Origin: Vanilla planifolia | Lineage: Eukaryota > Streptophyta > Magnoliopsida > Asparagales > Orchidaceae | Direction of reading: 5' to 3' | Assembly: GCA_023846275.1 (NCBI GenBank) | Contig: CM043868.1 | Location: 763,153 to 827,152 of the forward strand | DNA: 64,000 nucleotides | In this document: one piece after another, positions 51,033 through 63,700 of the stretch | Numbering within the stretch: position 1 is the first letter of the stretch | Layout of the letters: each line of letters begins with the position of its first letter | Position numbers and translations under genes: made by a program | The notes under the pieces: model-generated | Seen by the model: only the letters and a program-made list of their open reading frames with translations | Told to the model about the DNA's origin: nothing | Databases searched by the model: none

Positions 51033-53420
51033 TTACGACCCACTTTTTTACAACTTAATCATCAAATTTCTCTTGAGGAGCTACTAAAATCCTTTTCTTT
51101 TAAATTTTTCTCCTTGTTCACTTTGAAAACCATAGAAATTTTTTCTTTTAAAAAAATGGAAACACCTTTTCAACCTTTGTAAATTAATAATGAATCATAT
51201 TTTATCAAAATTTTGAAAACCATATTTCCTTTAAGGAAATCACATTTTCATACTACATAATTGCATAAAATTCTATTATTTGTCCTTTTGATTGCATAAA
51301 ATAGAAATAAAAATCAATCATATCTAATGGTAAATGTAGCATCTAGTCATAAATCATTCTACAAGTCTTTTTAAACAAATTATCAATGTATCATGCTTAA
51401 TCATCATGAAAACATAACATAAGTACAAGTATTTCAATTTACAAAGCAATCCAACATCTTTTATTTGAATCAATTATAAACCTTCACAATTCATTTGCAT
51501 TATATCAATAATCAACCATGGAAATAGTAATTATATACACACATCACCAATTTTTTGTAAAATAAGATCATTTTATAGCCACTATCTTACAAGCATCAAA
51601 CATTAATAATATATACATTAAGCAAGTTTACTTACACAAGTATCTTTTATTTAATATATCTTAAATCAATAAGGTATCTCGCCTACAAAACATAGTACAT
51701 AAAATCATTTACAAATAATACAAGTTTATTTACACAAGCATCTTTTCTTAGATAATCTCAAATTAATAAGATCTCTAGCCTATAATATACAGTATAATAA
51801 ATCATATACTTATTGCACAAGTTTGCTTATCTCTTATTTGTTTATGTAGTGGTCATAAAGTTTGATCTTCTTCCTTCACTCTAACGTTTGATTATTTCAC
51901 AACTACCTTCAAAATCTCTTAGAGGCACTTTCACCTTCTCTCTTTTTTCCTCCACTAGCTTTGGTCTAGTGTTGTACTTCTCAATTTTGCCAAACATCTC
52001 TCTAAGTCTTGGCTTCAATCTTTTTTATATTTATTCTTATATTCATTCATATTCTTGTCCATTCAACTTCTCAAAACAACCATATTCTTTCAATATAATG
52101 ACTTTCACTTTCTTTCCAACTTAATTTCAATGGTTCTTATCTCTCCTCACAACATTTAACCTAACTATTTATTACTTTACTTTTAGATTCTACTTATTAT
52201 ATAAGTATAATCACCAACTTTGTATTGTACAATTCTCAAACTTTCTTAATAATTGTCTCAAGTTCTTAACTTACTCTTTCAATATCATTATCGTACTCAT
52301 ATGATTTTTCATTCGTCCTGTCACATGGATAATTTTCCTCATATGTCACTATTTTTTACTTGATTGTACTTATATGATACCTAACTTCATATTGTATGCT
52401 TATTAAAATCCCTATTCGCTTAAGCTTCTTCACATTGATCACAAAATAAGGTCCACTAGTTGTATGTACAATCCATGTTGCTTAATCAGCTTAGGAATTC
52501 ACCTTATTTAGTAGTTATATGCTTCTTCATCATATTACACAATATATCTGCTTATTGATGTTGTAACCTAATCATTCCCTTATATTATTCTTATTATACA
52601 CTTGAATATATTTATACATTAATGCTCATCATATTGTATAAATTGACCATCTATTACTCAACTATAGAACTTAGTTAATTTTTACTTCTCATGTTATCAT
52701 ACATATATGTTAATTATTTTCATATTATATGATATTCTATTGCTTGTACCAATATTTGTTCTTATATATTAATGACTTAATACAATAGCCTAATCAATTT
52801 TTATTATCCTTAGCCTACTTTTATTTTTGTTTGTTTTTTTTTCTAAGTTCATTCTCCTATTACTTGATCATATTATATGATATCCCTTAATTATACTATA
52901 TGATACAATCCTCACTTATTTTTCTTATTAGACTCATCCAACTTATAATGTTAATTTATTATTTACACTTATTTTATCAACATTATTTTATTGTCATACT
53001 TGTATGATACAAGATCATCTTATGGGCCCATTCGTATTACACACTAATTCCATTTTTTTGTTGCTTTGTTATACTGTGCATTACACTTTTATCATACTAT
53101 AAATTCAAATTCTTTCTTCCTTAGCATAATAGAATAAACTAACCTATATAGGTAATGTTCCACTAACTATAACATCGTACAACTATGATGGTCCTTATTG
53201 TACTATGCAATTCTATTTAACTTCTACTTATGATTCTGTCATATCATAGAATGTCTTATATCATATTAGATGATGATCTTCGCTAAGTCATATTCTTTGT
53301 GCTATTTGTATAATACTCTATGATATGAGATCATGATAATATGCACTCCTTTTCTCAAAAAATTCTTACAATTACATAAATTATTTTCTCAATTAGGATC
53401 ATAATTATTTCATCACTTTA
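51033..53420 (-). repeat. Possible old Tekay-like LTR
   Basis: TGTTACGACCCACTTTTTTA at 51,033 resembles the start of the young LTR at 55,276 (TGTTACACCCCATTTTTT) and would be the left edge of a minus-orientation Tekay-type LTR. A TC-rich zone (51,860-52,120) also fits. TATGATA motifs at 52,300-53,200 suggest that a piece of the other LTR family is mixed in. The right edge is arbitrary. Confidence 0.3.
51623..51840. repeat. ~98-bp tandem repeat
   Basis: Two full copies (51,623-51,720 and 51,721-51,817) and a partial third share CAAGTTTA.TTACACAAG, then ATCTTTT, AATCAATAAG and TCTC.GCCTA. Related text reappears at 63,877-64,000, beyond the young element. Confidence 0.7.
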
Positions 53421-55270
53421 TACTACTCTAAACTTTGAATCATTAATAATTTTTTAATATTTTTATTTTTAATATCCTATTACTTAAATTTATTAAAATT
53501 GATTGTCCCCCATTTTGGGCCATTATACATAAATCATTTGAAAGATCATAATAAGAAAAACATTGAATACAGATATTACTTAATCAAGATGAGTATTTAC
53601 TATATTGATTTAATCATATCTTTCTTTGATTACTTATTTTTTACATTGTATCAAGCTTCATCTTGTTTTGTAATATTTCTTACATCATTTAGTTATTATT
53701 CCATATAGATTTTACAAGTGTATGGTATAATATTTTTTGTTTTATTATATTAAACATGTTATAATAAGTGTAAGCCACTATACTTGTTACTTTTGTAACG
53801 TGTATCCCTACTAACTTTGACAAAATATGTTGTATAGTGAGGTTTACAACTACTAGACAAAAAAGAGTGGTTTGTTAGTGACAATCTAATCAAGTTGATT
53901 AGGAATAGATATGTTTGGTTAGGTTGAATCACATAAAACTCTTATACTTTTTTACTTAGCATGCTTTATTCTTTAATTATTTCATTATTACATTTTTATT
54001 TGAAAATTAATAAGAGTTTTCCAAATAATATTTGAGATTAATTAAGAGTAACAATTGATTTAACTTGCAAAATTATTTAAGTTAATCAAACCTAATTGAT
54101 AAAGAAAAAACTTTAATAAGTATCTAAACTTATCTTTGAAATCAAGAAGTTCTAAAATATCCATAATTCAACCTCTCTACGCTTTTTGATTGCCTTTAAC
54201 TTCAATAACATCTTTTGTTGTTTAAGGGGAGCATTGAAAGTTTGAGGTTTAAGATCTCTAAACAAGTCATGCCTTATATTGCTTGGTGAACATGATTCAT
54301 TAGTCTTAAGACAACCTATAGCTAAGGCATATAGATCATATCTTATGCTTGTTGCATCTCCTCACCTGTTATTATCAAATTTTGATGCCAATATATATAT
54401 TTCTTTTTCTTTTCTTAATAGTTTGAAAACATGTAGAAATCATTCTTTAATTTTTATATAAAAAAACATAAGAGAAGCAAACATCTATTCTTTTGAAATT
54501 AAGTAGTGAAAGTGTCTTTTATAATTAAGTTGAAGCATTATATTTTTCATATTTTAAAAGCATGTATATTGAATATTAAAATTAACAAATCTTTCACATG
54601 TCTTTTTAAAAAAAAAATAAACATAAAAATCACACATATAGTGATAATTATAACCTTTTTAAATCATCATATGTTAACCCTCATTCCATCCTAGTAGCCC
54701 AAGTTGTGTCGTAATTGACTTAAAAGTATTAAGCAAAAATAGGTATGAGCTAACAAAACTAGTTCAATGAAAAAATATATAACATAATATAAAACAAACA
54801 TTCTTTGATAACTATTTGTATGGTTTGTATCAATAATAATATAAATTATTAAAAGATGTGTTATCTTTCTTTTTCTTTAGATTTATATAAAATCTAATTT
54901 TTTTAAGAAATCATATTAATTTATTTTAACCTTTTTTTATGCATTTGAAACATTTATTCCAAATTTTCTAATGGCATCTCCTTAGCAATACTTCTAAAGA
55001 ATGATGTTCCAAATAGTGGACCTACTTTTGGAGAAATGTAATTTTAAATGCAAGATACTTTCAGAGAAATATTATTCTAAGTAGCAAGTTGACTGTTGAA
55101 AAATATTATCGAAGCTTCATCTCTTACTCGTGTTATATCACTTTATTATTAATGTTTGTTAATCATCCATTCTATCTTTTAACATATGTGACATGGCATA
55201 TATTTAGCATATAATAAATTAAAATTTGTAATAAAAAATGTATAATAAGTAATATTATAATAACAATAAT
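53421..55270. other. AT-rich stretch, no gene
   Basis: Only short unsupported open frames are present. It forms the left flank of the young Ty3 element. Confidence 0.4.
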
Positions 55271-55275
55271 AATCA
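55271..55275. repeat. Target-site duplication, left copy
   Basis: AATCA directly before the TG of the left LTR; the same five bases follow the CA of the right LTR at 63,850-63,854. Confidence 0.9.
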
Positions 55276-55316
55276 TGTTACACCCCATTTTTTCCTAAGC
55301 TGATTTTTGGCATACA

Positions 55317-55348
<32 letters not shown>

Positions 55349-58300
55349 GACAGCTCAGATCGTCCCATACCAACCTGAGTAGCCTACGAAAAACATAGGA
55401 TATAACACATCATTACACACCTACTTTCCTTAACAATGTGGATCCCATCTCCCGGGTACACCGTCAACTCAGGATTCATGAATCCTGACTTAACAGATGG
55501 ACTCGCGCAATGTTACTCCTACTAGACCCAATACTCCTATCCCATACCGATAGGAGAACCGATCTAATAGAAGTCTGAACCCCCATGGTAAGTTCCATAG
55601 TCATGTAATGACCTCACCATCAAAAAAAAATATATAACATCCACAGAATAAATATATAAATATGGCACTCCACACACCATAGCACCAAAACAATAAGTAA
55701 GACAGTGAATGGAAACTACATCATAAGAATAAGATCCAAGTCCAACAAGTGCAACATCATCCAACCAGATACATAAGTCAGATTCATCCTCACACAATAC
55801 CTGACCTAAGAATAATAGTCTCACTGAATACATCCAATAGCATCAATCACACTAACCAAAATATCTCAGAAATCACAGATCAGATGTCCTCCACTAGCCT
55901 GCTGACCACGATCCCACCTAATCTGGGTGGCGTCAAGTCTGCCGAGCCGCTGGAAAAATATAGATAATAAAGGAATGAGCTACGCCCAGTAGGAAAGACA
56001 GCTAGTAAGAATTCACATGCAAGAGAAGGATAATAGCAAGAGTATAGGAATACAGCATAACAATGTATGGTGGGAAGGCACTCTCAGTCCCAGACTCCGA
56101 CCAACCACAGTCAACCCCAGTCACACCAGAGTAGCTCTCCTCTGGGCTTCCAGGTAGCATGCCAGTGGGATCGCCCATCTCGAAACACGCATGGCGCCTA
56201 GGCAAGCATGCCAGTGGGAATGCCCAACTCGAAACACGCATCACAACGCCTAGCACCCGACACCGCATAGCATGCCAGTGGGTGTGCCCACTCGAAACAC
56301 GCATGGCGCCTAGGCAAAGCATGCCAGTGGGAATGCCCACTCGAAACACGCATCACAACGCCTAGCACCAACACCGCAGCGTCTCTCGTCAATCAATCTT
56401 CTGGAGACTCTTATGGACCTGAAGAGATCGACTCAGCCACCGTCCCAAGGAGTCCTCTCCCAACAATTTCCATAGAAGCCACGCCCCTACAGTCATTGCC
56501 AAGCTTTCACTCCAAGATTCGGCAACATGTGTCCAGATACAACAAGGCGCATACCAGTCCACATGTATACTGTGGAAGCTAAGTCTGTACCGCACAGTTA
56601 CCTACCACAACTACCCTAAAACATCATATAGGGCCTATAGTAGTCCGGTCCAGTATGCCAATCCGTGAAATATGCCAACACTGAGTAAACTGACTCAATC
56701 CATGCCATCGCCATCCAAGCAATACAAACTGTACCAGTTACTGACTGTTCTGGTAACATCCATGTACCATACCTCTGTCTGATTGTTTCAACTGTACTGT
56801 CATCACTGATAACATTTTTCCCTACTTCAGGAAATTTTTAAATCTCAATTTCAATTTCCGCCCTTTATCCATTTTTTTCCGAAATTCGGAATAAATTTCC
56901 GAATAAAATTTAAATTCCACATATATATCCTTTTTTCCGAAAATTCGGATTAATTTCCGAATTAAATTTTCCGGTTATCCTTTTTTTTTTTTTTCCAAAA
57001 ATTCGGAATAATTTCCGAATTAAATTTCCGCATATTTTTTTATTTCCGAAAATTCGGATTAATAATAAATTTCCGAATTTTTCCTTCCGCTTCTCTCTCC
57101 TCCGCGCCGCGCCGTTCGTCCGCGCCGAATCCCGCTGAACCGGATCTCGCCACCGGTTCGGGCCTTCGCGCTGAACCGCGACACCGCCGAACCGAATTAA
57201 TTAATAATCCGTTAATAAATATTATATAAATACCATTAAATTAAATTTACAATTACTTAATTAAATAAATTAACCTAATTCATCTCCTTCCTCGGTCCGA
57301 CGCCCGCGAAACCCTAGCCGACGCAATCGCCGACCAAATCCAATTCTTCCGCCGATTTCCGGCGACCGCGAACAAGAAGAAACAAAATCCGATGTTCATA
57401 CTATCCTAATGTTTCAATAATGCCACTAATTCCTAAGGTTCAATCAGAATTTCCGCCAAAGGAGTTTCATCCGATCCCCAATTTGACAATTTACGAAATT
57501 AAACAATTCCAGCATTTGTTAATACCTTAACATGAATAAAGCACATAATTGAATCATCGCATGCTTTGTAAAATTTCCGAATTCGACGGGTATAATTTTC
57601 CGAAAACCCTAAAAATACTAAAATCAATAATTTGCATTAATCAATTCCAAAAACTATAATTCGCATGCTCCGGTAGCTATTTGCAAAATAATCCATATTT
57701 TTAATTAGCTAAATAACTAATTTAAAACTGAAATTCCTACCTTTCTTCTCCGGCGACGGTGAAGCTCGCACGCGACCAACCGCTGCTCCTCGCCGAACGA
57801 AACCGGTACCAATCGATTCTCCTCGGTCTCGCGAACCTCCAGGTACAAAAAGCCCCTTGAAAGGCTGTCGGAAAGTATCGCCGTTCGCCGCGAACACCCC
57901 GTCTCCGGCCACCGCTCGAAAACCCTTACAGCCGAATAAATCGGGTTAAATACCCAGCTTAAACCGGTAATAACCCGTTAAGAACCCATTAAGCGCCGGT
58001 TGACCTTCTAATAACGCCGCTTAAACCCGATCAGCCGGTTAATCTCCACCGCTGATCTCGTCCGTCCGATCCGCTTATCCGTGGCTTATCCAACCGCACG
58101 CGCAAACGCACTCGGCGAACCGTCCCTGCCTTCGCTGAACCGCTCCGGTCCGGTTCACGCGCGGTAAAAACCAAATTCCGATTTAAAAATAGATTTTCGA
58201 ATTTCCAAAAATCCAATAAATCCAATTAAACAGGGAAAATTACTTAAAAATTTCCTCGGTGCTCCGAAAAATCCCCAGAAATTTTCAGAAATTCCAACAG

Positions 58301-58402
58301 CCTCCAATTGAGCTCCTGGCTCATCCTACTGTCGATCTGAAATCATCCAAGCCATAATTTAATTATTGAAGATTAAACATATAATTTTTACCGGGTATAA
58401 CA
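55276..58402 (-). repeat. Left (3') LTR, 3,127 bp
   Basis: It begins TGTTACACCCC and ends GGGTATAACA. It contains a T run, a 113-bp tandem dimer (56,156-56,379), a TTCCGAAAATTCGGATTAAT-type repeated zone (56,870-57,080) and a CpG-rich zone (57,090-57,200). Bases 55,667-57,558 are identical to the right LTR. Short open frames in it occur identically in the other LTR and are not genes. Confidence 0.93.
56156..56379. repeat. 113-bp tandem dimer inside the left LTR
   Basis: Two ~112-bp units (56,156-56,268 and 56,269-56,379). Each is made of two related halves (~49 and ~63 bp) starting AGCATGCCAGTGGG and sharing CTCGAAACACGCAT. So there are four imperfect half-units. The right LTR has the same array at 61,604-61,827. 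Confidence 0.85.
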
Positions 58403-58416
58403 ATCTCCCCACCTTA
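58403..58416 (-). other. Polypurine tract
   Basis: The minus strand reads TAAGGTGGGGAGAT directly against the 3' LTR edge. This is where plus-strand DNA synthesis would start in reverse transcription. Confidence 0.8.
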
Positions 58417-58438
58417 TCAGGAATTTCGCCCTCGAAAT

Positions 58439-58969
58439 TCAGCAAGAAGTTCCGGCCACTTTTCCGCAACATCCTGCTCTCAAACCTCTCCGCCAGAAAA
58501 CACTCCTCAAATTCCTATACATCTTGACTTCTCTAGGGTACATAGTCAAAGTTCCATAATGAGCCTGTCGAAGGATCATTTCCTTGAACTCCTGATGTGA
58601 TGGGACACACCAGCGACCCCTGAAAGTCAAAATGTCGTTTCTGAGAGCAAAGTCTCCTCCCAATCCCTGCGATGCCAACTCAAACTTCTCCTTCAGCTCT
58701 TCATCACAAAGCTGAAGATCACGCATCTCCGATAACCAGTCAGCCCGAATAGTCAACGAGCTGAGTCTGTGAACCAGTCTCTGAACAGACAACTGTTCCT
58801 GACATCTTTCAACATCCCAATCCAAGTCTAGTATAGAGTCACAGACTAACATAGTATGCATAACTGCATGCCTGCTCAAAGCATCAGCAACAGGATTAGC
58901 CTTACCCTCGCAGTAATTTATCTCCAGCTCATAGTCTTTTATCAATTCCAACCATCTCCTTTGCCTCAA
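58439..58969 (-). pseudogene. Pol C-terminal relic: RNase H end and integrase entry
   Basis: The open stretch begins with the typical end of the Ty3 RNase H domain (RRWLELIKDYELEINY, then GKANPVADALSRH). It continues through the connecting region to the zinc-binding entry of integrase (QAHYGTLTMYPREVKMYRNL, then VFWRRGL). These words match Tekay/Del-type chromoviruses. It is part of a broken element. Confidence 0.8.
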
Positions 58970-59571
58970 ATCAATCGAAACTCCACTTCCCTAGCTGGTG
59001 GAAGTCCAGGAAATTCCTCTGAAAAGACCATAGGGAAGTCTCCCACCACTAGAATATTTGATATAAGGGTAGTGGTGGCTTGACTATCTGCCACATAAGC
59101 CAACCAACCAGTACAACCCTTACTCACTAGTCTCTTTGCCTGAAGAACTGAGATCAGGGTAATCTGCCTGTTCAGACCAAAGTATATCACATCCTCCGAA
59201 CCAGGCACCCTGATCCTAACCTTCTTCTCCCAACAATCCATAACCACTGCATGGTAGCACAACCAATCCATCCCTAAGATGATGTCGAACTCTGTTAGTG
59301 GTACACATATCAACTCTGTCACGAACTCGTGTCCACTAATCAGAATAGACCCATCAATCTTCTGAACAGTGGGAATCTCTTTCCCTTCAGGAAGCCTAAC
59401 CAGTAAGGGTTCTTTTAAATAACCCTTGGATCCTGATATCTGATTCCAAATCCTCTCAGCAACAAAAGAATGAGATGCACCAGTATCAAACAAAGTCACA
59501 CACTGCACGTTGCCAAAATAAAGCATACCTGTGATCACCTCTGGTGACTCTGAAGCCTGCTGCTGAGTCAA
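58966..59571 (-). pseudogene. Protease region of the young Ty3 element
   Basis: Aspartic-protease signatures are clear: LFDTGASHSFVA near the N-terminal side and IILGMDWLCYHAVVMDC downstream. The typical linker before RT follows (FPMVFSEEFPGLPPAREVEF). The active-site DTG is present. The protein would have processed the gag-pol polyprotein. Part of a broken element. Confidence 0.85.
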
Positions 59572-59622
59572 TGCAAATACTCTGGGCTGTCCCCCAGATG
59601 AACCAACCGGTCCTGTGATCCT

Positions 59623-59877
59623 CTATTTCTTCCATTCCGGGCAGTCGTACCTTATGTGTCCTGGCTGCTGACAGTGGTAGCAAATAATCCCCCCAGTCCG
59701 AGTACCTGTCTGCTGCACTGGCCTCTCGGAAATAGGCCGTGGCTGGAACATGCCCTCCTGAGTACCACGGTGACCTATGTGTCTCTTGTCCTTTTTGTTC
59801 TGTTGGACATTTCTGAATTCCTTCCTCTTGTTGTGAGCCTCTCTTTGGGCCTCCATCCGGATGTCAAATAAGCTCAA
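59623..59877 (-). pseudogene. Gag C-terminal part with CCHC zinc knuckle
   Basis: A basic stretch is followed by CYHCQQPGHIRYDC, a complete CCHC knuckle that binds RNA in the particle. It lies between the gag core and the protease, as in Tekay-type elements. Confidence 0.85.
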
Positions 59878-59895
59878 CGGATCTCGCAGCCTCCA

Positions 59896-60540
59896 CTAAG
59901 TCACGAAATCTGGCAACTGGCTCACAACCAACTGACGCTGCAGCATAGGATGAAGTCCCTCCAAGAACATCTCACATCTGCGCTCCTCAGATGGTACCAG
60001 CTCTGCGGCATATCTCGCCAGATAAGTGAATCTCGATAAGTAGTCATTCACTGACATCTGGCCCTGCCTGAGGTGTATAAGGTCCCTCCTGAACTGAGAC
60101 ATGGCAGAAGCCGGAATGTAGCACTCCCTGAATGCCTCAACAAAGTCCTCCCAAGCTATCTCGCTGTTCTGGACCTCCCCAAACACAGCGCGCCGCTGGC
60201 CTCTCCACCAAGTAGCAGCCTCTCCCTCCAATACTAGAGCAGCAAGTACTACCCTCCTGCCAAGTGGACATCCCAAGGCATCAAACAGCTCAAGCATATG
60301 AGCCATCCAGTCATCAGCCACCGCTGGGTCAGCCGACCCACTGAAGCTCCGCGGACGCAACCGCATAAAGGCATCGATCCAACGATCCACGGCTGGCTCA
60401 ACTGGCAATGCTGGGATCGTCTCCGGGGTAGGAGTAGCAGATACAGGTCTGCCTCTAGCTGCTCCACGAAAGGGAAGTCTCCTGGTACCAGCCATACTGT
60501 CAAAAGCAACTAATCTGGTATTAGAGTCGTCATTTGGCAT
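59896..60540 (-). pseudogene. Gag core of the young Ty3 element
   Basis: A 214-codon open stretch. A Pro/Arg/Ala-rich N-terminus leads into the retrotransposon gag domain: FSGSADPAVADDWM, LEGEAATWWRGQ, WEDFVEAFRECYIP, LRQGQMSVNDYLSRFTYLAR and MFLEGLHPMLQ. This is the capsid-like part. Met codons at 60,538-60,540 and 15 codons further in (MAGTRRLPF) are both possible starts. Base use is far richer in G and C than in the old fossils. Confidence 0.85.
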
Positions 60541-60594
60541 TTGGCATACGGACTACTATAGTATAATAAAATGACCAACAGTTCTCCCCACCTT

Positions 60595-60723
60595 GGGTTG
60601 AACTTCTATATATGTCTAGCCCCACTATCCTAACCTAGGGCTGAACTTCTATACATGTCTAGCCCTACTATCCTAACCTAGGGCTGAACTTCTATACATG
60701 TCTAGCCCTACTATCTTAACCTA
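60595..60723. repeat. 43-bp leader repeat, three copies
   Basis: Copies at 60,595-60,637, 60,638-60,680 and 60,681-60,723 share GGGCTGAACTTCTATACATG, then TCTAGCCCTACTATC. A fourth start (GGGCT) runs straight into the primer site. In element sense the array is the untranslated leader between the primer site and gag. Confidence 0.95.
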
Positions 60724-60725
60724 GG

Positions 60726-60737
60726 GCTCTGATACCA
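60726..60737 (-). other. Primer-binding site
   Basis: The minus strand reads TGGTATCAGAGC, a perfect match to the complement of the initiator Met tRNA 3' end. It lies four bases from the 5' LTR edge at 60,742. Confidence 0.95.
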
Positions 60738-60741
60738 CTCT

Positions 60742-63700
60742 TGTTACACCCCATTTTTTCCTAGGCTGATTTTTGGCATACATTTTTTTTTTTTTTTTTA
60801 CAAATAGACAGCTCAGATCGTCCCATACCAACCTGAGTAGCCTACGAAAAACATAGGATATAACACATCATTACACACCTACTTTCCTTAACAATGTGGA
60901 TCCCATCTCCCGGGTACACCGTCAACTCAGGATTCATGACTCCTGACTTAACAGATGGACTCGCACAATGTTACTCCAATACTCCTATCCCATACCGATA
61001 GGAGAACCGATCTAATAGAAGTCTGAACCCCCATGGTAAGTTCCATAGTCATGTAATGACCTCACCATCAAAAAAAAATATATAACATCCACAGAATAAA
61101 TATATAAATATGGAACTCCACACACCATAGCACCAAAACAATAAGTAAGACAGTGAATGGAAACTACATCATAAGAATAAGATCCAAGTCCAACAAGTGC
61201 AACATCATCCAACCAGATACATAAGTCAGATTCATCCTCACACAATACCTGACCTAAGAATAATAGTCTCACTGAATACATCCAATAGCATCAATCACAC
61301 TAACCAAAATATCTCAGAAATCACAGATCAGATGTCCTCCACTAGCCTGCTGACCACGATCCCACCTAATCTGGGTGGCGTCAAGTCTGCCGAGCCGCTG
61401 GAAAAATATAGATAATAAAGGAATGAGCTACGCCCAGTAGGAAAGACAGCTAGTAAGAATTCACATGCAAGAGAAGGATAATAGCAAGAGTATAGGAATA
61501 CAGCATAACAATGTATGGTGGGAAGGCACTCTCAGTCCCAGACTCCGACCAACCACAGTCAACCCCAGTCACACCAGAGTAGCTCTCCTCTGGGCTTCCA
61601 GGTAGCATGCCAGTGGGATCGCCCATCTCGAAACACGCATGGCGCCTAGGCAAGCATGCCAGTGGGAATGCCCAACTCGAAACACGCATCACAACGCCTA
61701 GCACCCGACACCGCATAGCATGCCAGTGGGTGTGCCCACTCGAAACACGCATGGCGCCTAGGCAAAGCATGCCAGTGGGAATGCCCACTCGAAACACGCA
61801 TCACAACGCCTAGCACCAACACCGCAGCGTCTCTCGTCAATCAATCTTCTGGAGACTCTTATGGACCTGAAGAGATCGACTCAGCCACCGTCCCAAGGAG
61901 TCCTCTCCCAACAATTTCCATAGAAGCCACGCCCCTACAGTCATTGCCAAGCTTTCACTCCAAGATTCGGCAACATGTGTCCAGATACAACAAGGCGCAT
62001 ACCAGTCCACATGTATACTGTGGAAGCTAAGTCTGTACCGCACAGTTACCTACCACAACTACCCTAAAACATCATATAGGGCCTATAGTAGTCCGGTCCA
62101 GTATGCCAATCCGTGAAATATGCCAACACTGAGTAAACTGACTCAATCCATGCCATCGCCATCCAAGCAATACAAACTGTACCAGTTACTGACTGTTCTG
62201 GTAACATCCATGTACCATACCTCTGTCTGATTGTTTCAACTGTACTGTCATCACTGATAACATTTTTCCCTACTTCAGGAAATTTTTAAATCTCAATTTC
62301 AATTTCCGCCCTTTATCCATTTTTTTCCGAAATTCGGAATAAATTTCCGAATAAAATTTAAATTCCACATATATATCCTTTTTTCCGAAAATTCGGATTA
62401 ATTTCCGAATTAAATTTTCCGGTTATCCTTTTTTTTTTTTTTCCAAAAATTCGGAATAATTTCCGAATTAAATTTCCGCATATTTTTTTATTTCCGAAAA
62501 TTCGGATTAATAATAAATTTCCGAATTTTTCCTTCCGCTTCTCTCTCCTCCGCGCCGCGCCGTTCGTCCGCGCCGAATCCCGCTGAACCGGATCTCGCCA
62601 CCGGTTCGGGCCTTCGCGCTGAACCGCGACACCGCCGAACCGAATTAATTAATAATCCGTTAATAAATATTATATAAATACCATTAAATTAAATTTACAA
62701 TTACTTAATTAAATAAATTAACCTAATTCATCTCCTTCCTCGGTCCGACGCCCGCGAAACCCTAGCCGACGCAATCGCCGACCAAATCCAATTCTTCCGC
62801 CGATTTCCGGCGACCGCGAACAAGAAGAAACAAAATCCGATGTTCATACTATCCTAATGTTTCAATAATGCCACTAATTCCTAAGGTTCAATCAGAATTT
62901 CCGCCAAAGGAGTTTCATCCGATCCCCAATTTGACAATTTACGAAATTAAACAATTCCAGCATTTGTTAATACCTTAACATGAATAAAGCACATAATTGA
63001 ATCATCCCATGCTTGGTAAAATTTCCGAATTCGACGGGTATAATTTTCCGAAAACCCTAAAAATACTAAAATCAATAATTTGCATTAATCAATTCCAAAA
63101 ACCATAATTCGCATGCTCCGGTAGCTATTTGCAAAATAATCCATATTTTTAATTAGCTAAATAACTAATTTAAAACTGAAATTCCTACCTTTCTTCTCCG
63201 GCGACGGTGAAGCTCGCACGCGACCAACCGCTGCTCCTCGTCGAACGAAACCGGTACCAATCGATTCTCATCGGTCTCGCGAACCTCCAGGTACAAAAAG
63301 CCCCTTGAAAGGCTGCCGGAAAGTATCGCCGTTCGCCACGAACTCCCCGTCTCCGGCCACCGCTCGAAAACCCTTACAGCCGAATAAATCGGGTTAAATA
63401 CCCAGCTTAAACCGGTAATAACCCGTTAAGAACCCATTAAGCGCCGGTTGACCTTCTAATAACGCCGCTTAAACCCGATCAGCCGGTTAATCTCCACCGC
63501 TGATCTCGTCCGTCCGATCCGCTTATCCGTGGCTTATCCAACCGCACGCACAAACGCACTCGGCGAACCGTCCCCGCCTTCGCTGAACCGCTCCGGTCCG
63601 GTTCACGCGCGGTAAAAACCAAATTCCGGTTTAAAAATAGATTTTCGAATTTCCAAAAATCCAATAAATCCAATTAAAAAGGGAAAATTACTTAAAATTT

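Noticed and set aside
56156-56379. Spaced repeats that might suggest a CRISPR array
   Set aside because: They are four half-units of a tandem LTR repeat with related, not unique, intervening sequence, in a plant retrotransposon.
55564-56595. Several 64-115-codon open frames in the left LTR with exact twins at 61,012-62,043
   Set aside because: They are the two LTR copies of one sequence. The 113-bp tandem repeat creates repetitive peptides, and no known domain is present.
58856-60513. Plus-strand open frames across the young element's internal region
   Set aside because: Antisense to gag, protease and pol parts that carry clear family signatures.
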